Assembly: GCF_900108225.1 (NCBI RefSeq)
Contig: NZ_FNUZ01000007.1
Location: 62,001 to 126,000 of the forward strand
DNA length: 64,000 bases
Reading direction: 5' to 3'
From: Thalassococcus halodurans
GTDB taxonomy: Bacteria; Pseudomonadota; Alphaproteobacteria; Rhodobacterales; Rhodobacteraceae
Of the stretch, positions 32,992-41,959 are shown piece after piece (positions within the stretch are counted from its first letter, which is position 1; each line of letters opens with the position of its first letter). The notes under the pieces are model-generated. The model made no database searches. It was not told the DNA's origin and saw only the letters and a list, made by a program, of their open reading frames with translations. Both the position numbers and the translations under genes were made by a program.

Positions 32992-34060
32992 CCTCGGGCC
33001 CTTCGCTGAGGAATGTCAGCACCCGCGCGTCAGGCGGCAGGCTCAGACCCGCCAATAACGCGGCAAGCCCTGCCCCGCCGGATGGCGTGGTCTCGAACCC
33101 ATGCTCGGCAAGTGTGGGCATCGCGTCCTTGGCTTCGTCTTCTGTGATCAGCGTGAACTGGTCGGCATCGCGCGAAAGACCTGCCAATGCGATGACCGAG
33201 GGCGTTTTGCAATCCAGCCGACCCATTGAAGACACAGGGCCCGTCGTGTCCACCAGTTCGCCCTTCCGAATGCTTTCATAAAGCGCGGGCGCTGCGTCGG
33301 GTTCGACGACGATGATCTGTGGGACATCACCCCATGTCTTGCGGGCGTGGGCGGCAACGGCCCCTGCCAAACCACCGACGCCCGCCTGCAACAGGATATG
33401 AGTGGGTGGTTCGGAAATGTCCTGCGCCGCTTCGTCCGCCATTTGAACGTAGCCTTCCATTACGCGCAGTGGCAGTTCGAAATAGCCTTCCCAACTGCTG
33501 TCTGAAAGAAGCGTCCAGCCGTTGTCTTCGGCGGCCTTGGCGGCGGCGGTCATGCTGGCTTCATAGTCGTCGCCTTCGATGATGACATCGGCGCCGAAAG
33601 ACCTAAGGCGGTCGGCAAAGGCGGCGGGCACGGTTTTGGACAGATAGATCACCGCCTTGGCCCCGAACACGCGGGCCCCTGCGGCGACGGACAGGCCGTG
33701 GTTGCCGGCGCTGGCGGTGACAAAGACCTGCCCGTTCAGGGCGGTGGACCAATCGTCAGGCGCGGTAGCAGCCGCTTCGCGGGCAATGGCATGGGCCGCG
33801 CCAAGCGCCTTGAAACTGCCCAATCCCATGCGGCTGCGTTCATCCTTGATCCAGACCTCTGCTACACCTGCCAGTTTCGCCAGTTCAGGACTTTGGGTCA
33901 GCTGTGTGGGTTGATGCGCAGGGCATTGCGCCAACAGCGCTGCCACGTCTTCTGCATGATCAATCGGGTGGATCGCATCGGGCAAAAGTCCTTTGCCGCG
34001 CCACGGGTTTTGCAAGTGCTGGGGCATGACATACCTGACTGCTGACTTCTGTTTCGCCAT
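32984..34060 (-). CDS. PLP-dependent ammonia-lyase, diaminopropionate ammonia-lyase-like
   Basis: A 358-residue fold-type II PLP enzyme. The PLP lysine is in RMGLGSFKALGA, the phosphate-binding loop is AGVGGLAGAV, and TASAGNHGLSVA matches the Asn loop of serine/threonine dehydratases. Overall it most resembles diaminopropionate ammonia-lyase, which releases two ammonia and pyruvate. It is shorter than the enteric enzyme (~398). The start is uncertain: ATG 34060 has no clear ribosome-binding site, and ATG 34027 follows CAGG. It lies 65 bases after the GntP permease gene. Confidence 0.8.
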   Translation of the reverse strand: MAKQKSAVRYVMPQHLQNPWRGKGLLPDAIHPIDHAEDVAALLAQCPAHQPTQLTQSPELAKLAGVAEVWIKDERSRMGLGSFKALGAAHAIAREAAATAPDDWSTALNGQVFVTASAGNHGLSVAAGARVFGAKAVIYLSKTVPAAFADRLRSFGADVIIEGDDYEASMTAAAKAAEDNGWTLLSDSSWEGYFELPLRVMEGYVQMADEAAQDISEPPTHILLQAGVGGLAGAVAAHARKTWGDVPQIIVVEPDAAPALYESIRKGELVDTTGPVSSMGRLDCKTPSVIALAGLSRDADQFTLITEDEAKDAMPTLAEHGFETTPSGGAGLAALLAGLSLPPDARVLTFLSEGPEDA

Positions 34061-34125
34061 TAGGATCAGGCAGTCGCGGTCTGGTAAAGAAAATTCGGGA
34101 TAATCTGGCGGAAATTCTGATGTGT

Positions 34126-35514
34126 TCAGAAACTTCCGAATGTGCTGCCCAGAACAAGAACCGCGACCAGTGCGATCAGCGGACACAGAACAGCCACAAC
34201 AAAGATATCAAAGTAGGCATGCCTGTGCGTCAGCCCGCAGATCGACAAAAGCGTCACTACCGCCCCGTTGTGCGGCAGTGCATCAAGCCCGCCAGTCGCA
34301 ATCGAGGTGACGCGGTGTAGTAAGGCAGGGTCAATCCCGTGCTGTTGCCCGAGTTCAAGATAAGTCGCGCCAAGTGTGTTCAACGCAATGCTCATCCCGC
34401 CCGAGGCCGATCCGGTGATGCCGACCAGTGCATTGACGGCAAGCGACAGGGAAATCAGCGGGTTTTCAGGGAACAGATCAAGCAAAGCAAGGCGAACGGT
34501 ATCAAAGCCTGAAAGCGATGCGATTACTGTCCCAAAGCCCACAAGCGAGGCTGTGCTTGCAATGGGAAGAAGCGCGTTTTGCGCCCCGTCTGACAGTGAC
34601 TGCTTCAGGGATTTCAGGCGTTTTGCTTGCAGTAAAATGATGACAAGGCAAGCCGCCGCGAGCGCAACAAGAATGGCCCATATGCCAGAGACCGACGCGA
34701 CGGTCGTGGCCCCGTAAGTCGGGGACGCAAGGTAATCGGTGTTGGCCAGCGGCAAGACCACATAGACCATCAGCGCGTTCCCCAGCAGCACGACGATAAT
34801 CGGCAGAAACCCAATGGCCCAGTGCAGGGTCCGGCCGGACGCCGCGCCGTTGGAAAGATCGGTTGGCTGGGGGTTCGACGTCAGCTCGGCGACTGATGTG
34901 TCGTGTTTGCGGCTTCGCACTTGAAGCCACGCCATGCCGAACCCCAACATGATCACGCTTGCGATCATCCCCAGCCCGGGCGCGGCGTACAGCGTTGTGT
35001 CGAAATAGGGCATCGGGATCGCGTTCTGGATCGCAGGCGATCCGGGCATCGCGGTCATGGTAAAGGTGAAGGACCCAAGCGCTATGGCGGCAGGAATGAA
35101 TCGGTCCGCCGTGCCGCTTTCTTTGAACAACTGGCGGGCGATTGGGTAGACTGCGAAGGCCACGACAAACAACGATACCCCGCCATAAGTCAGCACTGCG
35201 CAGGCCAGAACCACCGAATAGATCGCGCGTTTAGGCCCCAGAAATCGCGCTGCGGCTTGGGCAATGGCGGCGGCCGAACCAGAATCCTCCATCAGCTTTC
35301 CGAAGACCGCACCGAACAGGAATATCGGGAAATATACGACGAGAAACCCGCCAAGCCCTGACATGAATATCTGGGTATAGGTTCCAAGCGGTGGTCCACC
35401 GCTAAACACAGCGGCAAGGATCGCCAGAAGCGGTGCCAAAGTAAGGATGCTGTGGCCGCGGTAGGACAGATAAATCAGCAGTCCAAGCGAGGCCGCAATG
35501 CCAAATAAGCTCAT
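34126..35514 (-). CDS. GntP-family permease
   Basis: A 462-residue membrane protein with about 12 hydrophobic segments. GITGSASGGMSIALNTLG and TGGLDALPHNGAVVTLL are typical of the GntP (gluconate/citrate/hydroxybutyrate:H+) family. It likely imports the acidic compound degraded by the following PLP-enzyme, M24 and racemase-like genes. First gene of that leftward unit. The exact solute is unknown. Confidence 0.88.
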   Translation of the reverse strand: MSLFGIAASLGLLIYLSYRGHSILTLAPLLAILAAVFSGGPPLGTYTQIFMSGLGGFLVVYFPIFLFGAVFGKLMEDSGSAAAIAQAAARFLGPKRAIYSVVLACAVLTYGGVSLFVVAFAVYPIARQLFKESGTADRFIPAAIALGSFTFTMTAMPGSPAIQNAIPMPYFDTTLYAAPGLGMIASVIMLGFGMAWLQVRSRKHDTSVAELTSNPQPTDLSNGAASGRTLHWAIGFLPIIVVLLGNALMVYVVLPLANTDYLASPTYGATTVASVSGIWAILVALAAACLVIILLQAKRLKSLKQSLSDGAQNALLPIASTASLVGFGTVIASLSGFDTVRLALLDLFPENPLISLSLAVNALVGITGSASGGMSIALNTLGATYLELGQQHGIDPALLHRVTSIATGGLDALPHNGAVVTLLSICGLTHRHAYFDIFVVAVLCPLIALVAVLVLGSTFGSF

Positions 35515-35642
35515 GTTAAAATGCTATCTCTGGGTCGGGCGCGTGTCTAGGAACGCAGCCTAGACAGAGCGTCGCAGGGGGGTGGTTTGTGTAGGCGCTT
35601 AGGAAACAGGCAGGTTCGCCCCGCCGAAATCATGGCGGCGGG

Positions 35643-36458
35643 CTATTTCGTCCATTCCAAGGGGTCGAGCCGCAAGAGCTTGGACAGTTCGGCGTAGACC
35701 TCGGGCTCTTCCTTTTTGAAGCGTTCGGGCTTTTCGAAAAAGGTCTCGATCGCGACGGCAAAGAACTCTTGGTGGTTTTCCGCGCCGTAAGGGTCCATCG
35801 CGGTTTTGCGGCCGCGTTCGGTGTTGGCGACGTGGCGGTCGAATGCATCCAGAATGACCCGTTCCCAACGGGCAAATGTCTGGTCTTTGCCCAAGATCGG
35901 CACGCCATTTGTGTGGCCTGTCAGATCGTCCAATTGGTGGGCAAATTCATGAAAGACCACGTTGTGCCCGTCCTTATCGTTCGCGGCCCCTTGGGCAACA
36001 CAGTCCCATGACAGGATCACCGGTCCCCGTGACCAGCTTTCGCCGGATCGGGTCTCGTTCACCTCAGTCACGACATAGCCGTCGTGATGGGCCTGTTTGG
36101 CGCGGAACGCACCGGGATAGACCATCACGTTGGTCAGGTGATCGAACCATGCATCGGTGTTCATCACCAGAATGCAGGCTTGCGCGGCGATGGACAGTTC
36201 GATTTCTTCGGTGATCTCAAGACCGTTGTAGCCGTAGAAATCGAACTCGCTCAGGAACAGGTTGATCTTGCCTTCCAGCTTTTGTTGCAGGTGGTCGGGC
36301 AAGGTGCGGACCAACGGCACCTGTTCATGCACAATTGCCCTTTCGTGATCTGTGAGCGGGGTGGCCAGCCAGTCTTTTCGCAACTGCGCTTTGGCCCTGC
36401 GCCGATAGAGCCGGTAACCAAGTCCGAGAATGACAATCGTTAAGACAAGAATGGGCAT
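35643..36458 (-). CDS. MtfA-like zinc peptidase with N-terminal membrane anchor
   Basis: A 271-residue protein. The first ~18 residues are a hydrophobic anchor, followed by a basic RRRAKAQLRKDW stretch. The MtfA (M90) zinc motif HEFAHQLD is present, with a downstream ENHQEFFAVAIETFFE segment providing the third ligand region. In E. coli MtfA is an aminopeptidase that binds the repressor Mlc; no Mlc link is evident here. It is monocistronic by spacing, 94 bases after the qorB-like stop with a strong hairpin between. Confidence 0.88.
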   Translation of the reverse strand: MPILVLTIVILGLGYRLYRRRAKAQLRKDWLATPLTDHERAIVHEQVPLVRTLPDHLQQKLEGKINLFLSEFDFYGYNGLEITEEIELSIAAQACILVMNTDAWFDHLTNVMVYPGAFRAKQAHHDGYVVTEVNETRSGESWSRGPVILSWDCVAQGAANDKDGHNVVFHEFAHQLDDLTGHTNGVPILGKDQTFARWERVILDAFDRHVANTERGRKTAMDPYGAENHQEFFAVAIETFFEKPERFKKEEPEVYAELSKLLRLDPLEWTK

Positions 36459-36485
36459 GCGCGTGGCCGTGTGTAAGGCGGTGTA

Positions 36486-36533
36486 CTGCCCTGCAACCTA
36501 TGCATGCAGGGCAGGTTTTACCACCTGCCCTGC
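36486..36533. terminator. Three-arm alternative hairpin between the quinone reductase and mtfA-like genes
   Basis: CTGCCCTGC (36486-36494), GCAGGGCAGG (36506-36515) and CCTGCCCTGC (36524-36533). The middle arm pairs perfectly with either outer arm (9 or 10 bp), giving two mutually exclusive stems. On the minus strand the 10-bp stem forms first, 19 bases after the reductase stop. No U-run follows, so it may be a factor-assisted terminator, a processing site or an attenuator. Confidence 0.45.
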
Positions 36534-36551
36534 CCACTTTCGCGCGAACCG

Positions 36552-37394
36552 TTACCCCAAGGCGGCCGCAACGGCCCAGGCTAGCGGCGTCGCGGGGCGG
36601 CCGATCAGGCGTTCCAGTGTGCCGCTTTCATCGGTCAGCCATCCGTTCTGCGCCTGTGCATCGGCGTCTGCAATGACGGTCGCCAAGGCCTCGGGCAGTT
36701 GGAAGCTGATCAGGATGTCTTTGTAGGCGGCTTCGGGCAGATCGTTGTAGGGAATGTCCTTACCGGTTTGTTTGGACAGTTCTGCGGCCAGATCGGACAG
36801 GGTAAAGGCGGTGCCACCCAGTTCGTAGATCTGACCTTCGTGCCCCTCACCTGCGGCTACGGCGGCGATTGCTTCGGCGTAGTCCTGACGGGTGGCGGGC
36901 GTGACTTTTGCGTCACCGGCAGAGCCGATCAGCGCGCCAGCCTCAACTGCGGCGGGTAGCGAACCGGTCCAGTTTTCGGTGTACCAGCCGTTGCGGAGGA
37001 AGGTGTAGGGAATGCCGGATGCTTTGATCGCGGCCTCTGTCACCTTGTGATCCTGCGCGATGATCATGGGGGATCCATCGGCCTTCAGGATCGATGTGTA
37101 GATCAGATGTTTCACGCCTGTTTCCGTGGCGGCGTTGATCACGTTCTGATGCTGGCCCGCGCGGTCGTCAAAGTCGCTGGAGGAAATCAGAACAAGACGG
37201 TCGATGCCTTGCAGCGCAGCGGTCAGGGTTTCGGGCTTGTGATAGTCCGCTTCCCGCGACTCAATACCCAGATCGGCGACTTTGGACGGGTCGCGAACCA
37301 AGGCGACGATATCGCCTGCGTCCACGCGTGTTTTCAGGTTTTCGATAGCAAGGCGACCCAGTTGGCCGCTGGCCCCTGTAATGGCGATTTTCAT
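36552..37394 (-). CDS. NmrA-like NAD(P)H:quinone oxidoreductase, QorB type
   Basis: A 280-residue atypical short-chain dehydrogenase with an N-terminal Rossmann motif (ITGASGQLGRLAIENL) and the NGWYTENWTGSLP segment characteristic of the E. coli QorB (YtfG) group. These enzymes reduce quinones with NADPH. It is divergent from an HxlR-type regulator, the same arrangement as ytfG-ytfH, so induction by quinone or electrophile stress is likely. Confidence 0.88.
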   Translation of the reverse strand: MKIAITGASGQLGRLAIENLKTRVDAGDIVALVRDPSKVADLGIESREADYHKPETLTAALQGIDRLVLISSSDFDDRAGQHQNVINAATETGVKHLIYTSILKADGSPMIIAQDHKVTEAAIKASGIPYTFLRNGWYTENWTGSLPAAVEAGALIGSAGDAKVTPATRQDYAEAIAAVAAGEGHEGQIYELGGTAFTLSDLAAELSKQTGKDIPYNDLPEAAYKDILISFQLPEALATVIADADAQAQNGWLTDESGTLERLIGRPATPLAWAVAAALG

Positions 37395-37459
37395 GGTTGT
37401 TGTCCTTTTGGAGTTTCATTGACAACAGTCCATCTACTGCCTAACTAACAAAAAGGAAG

Positions 37460-37479
37460 TACATACAAAAATGTAAGTA
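37460..37479. promoter_or_regulatory. Candidate HxlR-type operator in the qorB-hxlR divergent promoter
   Basis: TACATAC-AAAAAT-GTAAGTA, an inverted repeat with 6 of 7 arm positions complementary, immediately in front of the regulator start. Its form resembles operators of the YodB/QorR group. Autoregulation and control of the divergent reductase gene are inferred. Confidence 0.5.
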
Positions 37480-37853
37480 TGGAAAAAACGATGGATACGC
37501 TGGAAAAAGTTTTCGAACCCGATGTGTTAAGCGCGAATTGCCCGTCGCGGACGCTGTTCAATCACGTCACCAGCCGTTGGGGCGTGTTGGTGCTGATTGC
37601 GCTGCAAAACGACACGATGCGGTTCAGCGAGTTGCGCCGCAAGATCGAAGGCGTCAGCGAACGGATGTTGTCGCAGACGCTTAAATTGTTGGAAGAAGAC
37701 GGGTTTGTGGACCGCAAGGCGTTCGACGTTGTGCCGCCGCACGTCGAATACAGCCTGACCGCGTTCGGACAGGAAGTGTCCAAACGGGTCAGGGAGTTGG
37801 CTTCGTGGATCGAAGGAAACCTTGGCGATATCCTTGCGGCGAAACAGCCCTGA
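37479..37853 (+). CDS. HxlR-family transcriptional regulator
   Basis: A 124-residue winged-helix protein with VTSRWGVLVLIALQ, MRFSELRRKIEGVSERMLSQTLKLLEEDGFVDR and YSLTAFGQE, all typical of HxlR/YodB. A single cysteine near the N terminus (SANCPSR) matches the redox-sensing cysteine of this family. ATG 37479 overlaps the candidate operator; ATG 37491 (four residues shorter) has GGAA 8 bases upstream and may be the true start. Confidence 0.9.
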   Translation: MEKTMDTLEKVFEPDVLSANCPSRTLFNHVTSRWGVLVLIALQNDTMRFSELRRKIEGVSERMLSQTLKLLEEDGFVDRKAFDVVPPHVEYSLTAFGQEVSKRVRELASWIEGNLGDILAAKQP

Positions 37854-37856
37854 GGG

Positions 37857-38678
37857 TCAGAGGTTTTTGGTCAAACGGTCGATGGCAACCAGACCGCGCA
37901 GCACGCGTTCCAGATCATCGACAGGCACCATGTTCGGGCCGTCGCAGGGCGCTGTGTCTGGTGCTTCGTGTGTTTCCATGAACACAGCCGCCGCACCAAC
38001 GGCAAGTGCGGCACGGGCCAGCGGTTCAACGAATTCGCGCTGACCGTCGGTTGAGGTGCCTTTGCCGCCGGGCAGTTGCACCGAATGAGTTGCGTCCATC
38101 ACCACCGGATAGCCCGTCTGCGCCATGATCGGCAGTGACCGCATGTCAGAGACCAGCATGTTGTAGCCAAACGACGCCCCGCGTTCGCAGAGCATGATGT
38201 TTTCGTTGCCTGTGGACGCGATTTTATCGGCGACGTTGGTCATGTCCCACGGGGCAAGGAACTGGCCCTTTTTCACGTTCAAAGGCTTGCCCGTTTCGCC
38301 TGCAGCCAGCAGCAGATCGGTCTGACGGCACAGGAACGCGGGGATTTGCAGAACGTCCACGGCTTCGGCCACGGTGGCGCATTGGTCTGCGTTGTGGATA
38401 TCGGTCAGGACCGGCACGCCGAATTCTTCTCGGATTTTCGACAGGATCGACAGGCCTTCATCCATGCCAACACCGCGTGCAGCGTTGAGGGACGACCGGT
38501 TCGCTTTGTCAAAACTGGATTTATAGATCCAGCGCACGCCAACGGCATCAGCCGCTTTGGCGATCTTTTCGGCCATCATGCGGGCGTGGTCCAAACCTTC
38601 GATCTGGCAGGGCCCTGCGATCAGGGTAAAGGCGGCGTCGTTCGCGACAGTGATATCGCCGATCTTGACGGTTTTCAT
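37857..38678 (-). CDS. kdsA: 3-deoxy-8-phosphooctulonate synthase (KDO-8-P synthase)
   Basis: A 273-residue TIM-barrel enzyme condensing arabinose-5-phosphate and PEP. Signatures include LIAGPCQIEG, YKSSFDKANRSS, NVKKGQFLAPWDM and MDATHSVQLPG. It supplies KDO for lipid A and for the poly-KDO linker of ABC-exported capsules; both uses are possible here. Last gene of the kdsD-kdsB-kdsA unit, with ATGA overlap. Confidence 0.96.
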   Translation of the reverse strand: MKTVKIGDITVANDAAFTLIAGPCQIEGLDHARMMAEKIAKAADAVGVRWIYKSSFDKANRSSLNAARGVGMDEGLSILSKIREEFGVPVLTDIHNADQCATVAEAVDVLQIPAFLCRQTDLLLAAGETGKPLNVKKGQFLAPWDMTNVADKIASTGNENIMLCERGASFGYNMLVSDMRSLPIMAQTGYPVVMDATHSVQLPGGKGTSTDGQREFVEPLARAALAVGAAAVFMETHEAPDTAPCDGPNMVPVDDLERVLRGLVAIDRLTKNL

Positions 38679-39466
38679 GACAGTCCTTCCTGCTTCAAAA
38701 CGGCCTCGATCCGTTCTACATCGATAGGGTTGTTCAGTTCCCAGAACACGCGACCACGGCCTTCGACGGGCACACAGGTGATGGGCCAGCCGTTTTCAAG
38801 AAAGCGCAGCTGTTCCAGCCCTTCGGCCTTTTCCAGCGGACCTTCGGGCCATGATCCGTAGGCGGCCAGCGCCTTGGGGCGGTAGGCGTAAACGCCCACG
38901 TGGTGCCAGACCTCGGGCGGATTATCGAGCGATCCGACGTAAGGCAGCACCTCTTTCGAGAAATAGAGCGCTTTGCCATCGGGGCGGATGGCGGCGGTGG
39001 TGCCCCCTACCCGACTGTTCAAACGGTCGGTCACAAAGTTGGTCAGCGTTTCCTTGTCACAGCGCAGAACGGGCGTGGCCATCTGCACCTCTTCATCAGC
39101 GGCGACGGCAGCCAGCAGGTCTTCGATGAACCAAGCAGGCGTCAGGGGCGCGTCGCCCTGAAGGTTCACAACCACATCAGGCTGACCCTCCAGTTGCGCC
39201 AGACCTTCGGCACAGCGTTCGGTGCCATTGCGCGCGTCAGATGAGGTCATCAGCACATCGGCGCCAAAGGCCAGCGCCGCGTCGCGGATACGGTCGTCAT
39301 CCGTCAGGACATAGACAGCATCGACGCCGTCAACGGCTTTGGCCGCTTCCCATGAGCGTTGGATCAGGCTTTTCTTGACGCCATCCGCGCCGGTCAGTTC
39401 GACCAGCGGTTTTCCGGGATAGCGCGAGGATGCGTAGCGCGCGGGGATAAAGATAACCGATTTCAT
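38675..39466 (-). CDS. kdsB: CMP-KDO synthetase
   Basis: A 263-residue nucleotidyltransferase activating KDO with CTP. It starts with IFIPARYASSRYPGKPLVEL and has VNLQGDAPLTP, with NRPIDVERIEA-like residues at the end. Overlaps kdsA and kdsD at both ends, so the three are co-translated. Confidence 0.95.
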   Translation of the reverse strand: MKSVIFIPARYASSRYPGKPLVELTGADGVKKSLIQRSWEAAKAVDGVDAVYVLTDDDRIRDAALAFGADVLMTSSDARNGTERCAEGLAQLEGQPDVVVNLQGDAPLTPAWFIEDLLAAVAADEEVQMATPVLRCDKETLTNFVTDRLNSRVGGTTAAIRPDGKALYFSKEVLPYVGSLDNPPEVWHHVGVYAYRPKALAAYGSWPEGPLEKAEGLEQLRFLENGWPITCVPVEGRGRVFWELNNPIDVERIEAVLKQEGLS

Positions 39467-40449
39467 GCAACACCTGCCCGAAGCGCGTCATGGATGTGGA
39501 TCAGACCGCACAGGCGGTTGTCCTGATCCACAGCAAAAAGCGCGCTGATTTTCTTGTCATTCATGATGCCCAGTGCTTCGACCAGCAGGACATCGGGTTC
39601 AATTGTACTGGGGTTCGGGGTGGCCACGTCACGGGCCTTACACTCCATCAACCCGTTCAGATTACGGCGCAAGTCACCGTCGGTGATGATGCCGACCAGT
39701 CTGCCGTTCTCGACCACAGCCGCAACGCCAAAGCCTTTTTGACTCATCACGACCAGCGTTTCGCCCATGTCGGTGTCGGGGCTAACGATGGGAAGCTCAT
39801 CATCCTTGTGCATCACCGCCGACACCTTCAACAGCTGCGCCCCCAACGTGCCACCCGGATGGAAGACGCGATAGGCATCACGGTCAAAGCCGCGTGCCTC
39901 CATCAGTGCGACCGACAGCGCGTCACCAAGCGCCATGGTCAGCGTTGTCGATGTGGTGGGCGCCATGCCGATGGCGCAGGCTTCGGGCGCGTTGGGCAGT
40001 TGCAGTGTATGGTCGGCCTGTGCGGCCAAAGTGCTGTCTGCATTCTTGGTGATCGCCACCATCGGGATCGAGAACCGGCGGGTGTGGGCGATGATGTCGG
40101 CCAGTTCCTTGGTTTCGCCCGAGTTGGAGATCAGGATCACTGCATCATCGCGGGTGACCATGCCCAGATCGCCGTGCGATGCCTCGCCCGGATGGACGAA
40201 CTGCGCGGGCGTGCCTGTCGAGGCCAGGGTCGCTGCGATTTTCGCACCCACATGGCCGGACTTGCCCATGCCTGACACGATCACACGGCCCTTCAGGTTC
40301 AGGAACAGATCGACGACCGCATCGAACTGGTCCGACAGCTCGGCGATCATACGATCCAGCGCATCGCGTTCGGTTTCCAGAACACGGCGGGCAATTTGGG
40401 ACGGCGTGGACGTCATAAGCATCATTCCGGTTTGCGTTTTCTGGGTCAT
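39463..40449 (-). CDS. kdsD: Arabinose-5-phosphate isomerase (SIS-CBS protein)
   Basis: A 328-residue KdsD/KpsF protein. The SIS isomerase domain (about residues 45-190) has GRVIVSGMGKSGHVGAKIAATLASTGTPA and HGDLGMVTRDD; two CBS domains follow (about 215-328). It makes arabinose-5-phosphate from ribulose-5-phosphate for KdsA. An alternative start at 40416 (MTSTPSQ) removes an 11-residue leader. Within a capsule locus it could equally be called kpsF. Confidence 0.94.
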   Translation of the reverse strand: MTQKTQTGMMLMTSTPSQIARRVLETERDALDRMIAELSDQFDAVVDLFLNLKGRVIVSGMGKSGHVGAKIAATLASTGTPAQFVHPGEASHGDLGMVTRDDAVILISNSGETKELADIIAHTRRFSIPMVAITKNADSTLAAQADHTLQLPNAPEACAIGMAPTTSTTLTMALGDALSVALMEARGFDRDAYRVFHPGGTLGAQLLKVSAVMHKDDELPIVSPDTDMGETLVVMSQKGFGVAAVVENGRLVGIITDGDLRRNLNGLMECKARDVATPNPSTIEPDVLLVEALGIMNDKKISALFAVDQDNRLCGLIHIHDALRAGVA

Positions 40450-40547
40450 ATCCCGCCTATTTGCTGCTGTCCAACCCGCCCGTGCGTTGACAGCGATTGT
40501 CTGCTACAGCATGACACCCTTTAAACAGTACAAGAAGGCATGAGCAT

Positions 40548-41867
40548 ATGAAGATTGCGATGATCGGCACCGGCTATGTTGGGTTGGTTTCGGGGGTTTG
40601 CTTTTCCGATTTCGGGCACGAGGTTGTCTGCGTCGACAAAGACCCGCGCAAGATCGAGATGCTCGAAAGTGGCGAAGTGCCGATCTATGAGCCCGGTCTT
40701 GACCTGCTGATGGCCAAAAACGTCGATGCTGGTCGCCTGACCTTCACGCTCGATCTGGCCGAAGCGATCAAGGATGCGGATGCCGTGTTCATCGCCGTGG
40801 GCACACCCACACGTCGTGGCGATGGCCATGCGGACCTGACCTATGTGATGGCGGCGGCGGAAGAGATCGCGAAGGCGGCGGACCATTATATGGTCATCGT
40901 GACCAAATCGACGGTTCCTGTCGGCACCAACGCCAAGGTGCGTGAAGTGGTTGCTGCAGCAAACCCCGATCTGGATTTCGACGTGGCCTCGAACCCTGAA
41001 TTCCTGCGCGAAGGCGCGGCGATTGATGACTTCATGAAGCCTGATCGCGTCGTGGTGGGCGTTGAAACCGATCGTGCGGCGCAGGTGATGGCCGATATCT
41101 ATCGCCCGCTGTACCTGCGTGATTTCCCGATTGTGACGACTGATCTGGAAAGCGCCGAGATGATCAAATACGCCGCCAACGCGTTTCTGGCGACCAAGAT
41201 CACCTTCATCAACGAAATCGCGGCCCTTTGCGAAAAGGTCGGCGCGGACGTAAAACAGGTGTCCAAGGGCATGGGTCTGGACGGACGCATCGGCAACAAG
41301 TTCCTGCACGCAGGGCCGGGCTATGGCGGTTCGTGCTTCCCCAAGGACACCAAGGCGCTGGCCCGCATCGGTCAGGACCACGCCAGCCCGATGGTCATCA
41401 CCGAGGCGGTGATCAAGATCAACGAAGACGTCAAACGCCGCATGTTCGACAAACTGCTCGATCTGGTCGGTGGGTCATTCAACGGTAAAACCGTGGCCGT
41501 TTTGGGTGTGACATTCAAACCCAACACCGATGACATGCGCGATGCGCCGTCCCTGACGATTGTGCCTGCGATGGTGGGTGCCGGTGCCGAAGTGCGCGTG
41601 ACCGACCCGCAAGGCAAACGCGAAGGCGAGGCCCTTTTGCCGGGTGTTCAGTGGTACGATGACCCCTATGCCGCGGCCAAAGACGCCGATCTGTTGGTGA
41701 TCCTGACCGAGTGGAATGAATTCCGTGCGCTTGATCTGAAACGGGTCAGCGCAAGCATGAACGACGCCCGCCTTGCTGACCTGCGCAACATTTACTCGTC
41801 GCGGGATGCGAAAGAAGCCGGATTTGTTGCCTATGACAGCATCGGACGCGCGGGATTCGGCATATAG
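40548..41867 (+). CDS. ugd: UDP-glucose 6-dehydrogenase
   Basis: A 439-residue enzyme oxidising UDP-glucose to UDP-glucuronate with NAD. N-terminal GTGYVGLVSGVCFSDFGHEV, the catalytic cysteine in GYGGSCFPKDTKAL and GVTFKPNTDDMRDAPS are diagnostic. It would supply a uronic acid for the capsule. Divergent from kdsD across a 98-base promoter region. AAGAAGG precedes the ATG. Confidence 0.96.
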   Translation: MKIAMIGTGYVGLVSGVCFSDFGHEVVCVDKDPRKIEMLESGEVPIYEPGLDLLMAKNVDAGRLTFTLDLAEAIKDADAVFIAVGTPTRRGDGHADLTYVMAAAEEIAKAADHYMVIVTKSTVPVGTNAKVREVVAAANPDLDFDVASNPEFLREGAAIDDFMKPDRVVVGVETDRAAQVMADIYRPLYLRDFPIVTTDLESAEMIKYAANAFLATKITFINEIAALCEKVGADVKQVSKGMGLDGRIGNKFLHAGPGYGGSCFPKDTKALARIGQDHASPMVITEAVIKINEDVKRRMFDKLLDLVGGSFNGKTVAVLGVTFKPNTDDMRDAPSLTIVPAMVGAGAEVRVTDPQGKREGEALLPGVQWYDDPYAAAKDADLLVILTEWNEFRALDLKRVSASMNDARLADLRNIYSSRDAKEAGFVAYDSIGRAGFGI

Positions 41868-41959
41868 TTTGCATAGCGGTCACATGCCGGTTGGCGGTGC
41901 CGTTATTCAAAAGGTAGTTTTTTCCGCCAATAAACACTCTCGTCTATTAGGATCGAAAA

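Noticed and set aside
31109-35514. Assignment of the operon to ectoine/hydroxyectoine degradation
   Set aside because: Only the racemase-like and M24 genes fit; the PLP enzyme and GntP permease do not match the usual set and key genes are missing.
40487-40515. Sigma-70 promoter for ugd based on TTGACA at 40487
   Set aside because: The -35 match is perfect but no convincing -10 hexamer lies at 16-18 bases; left unannotated.
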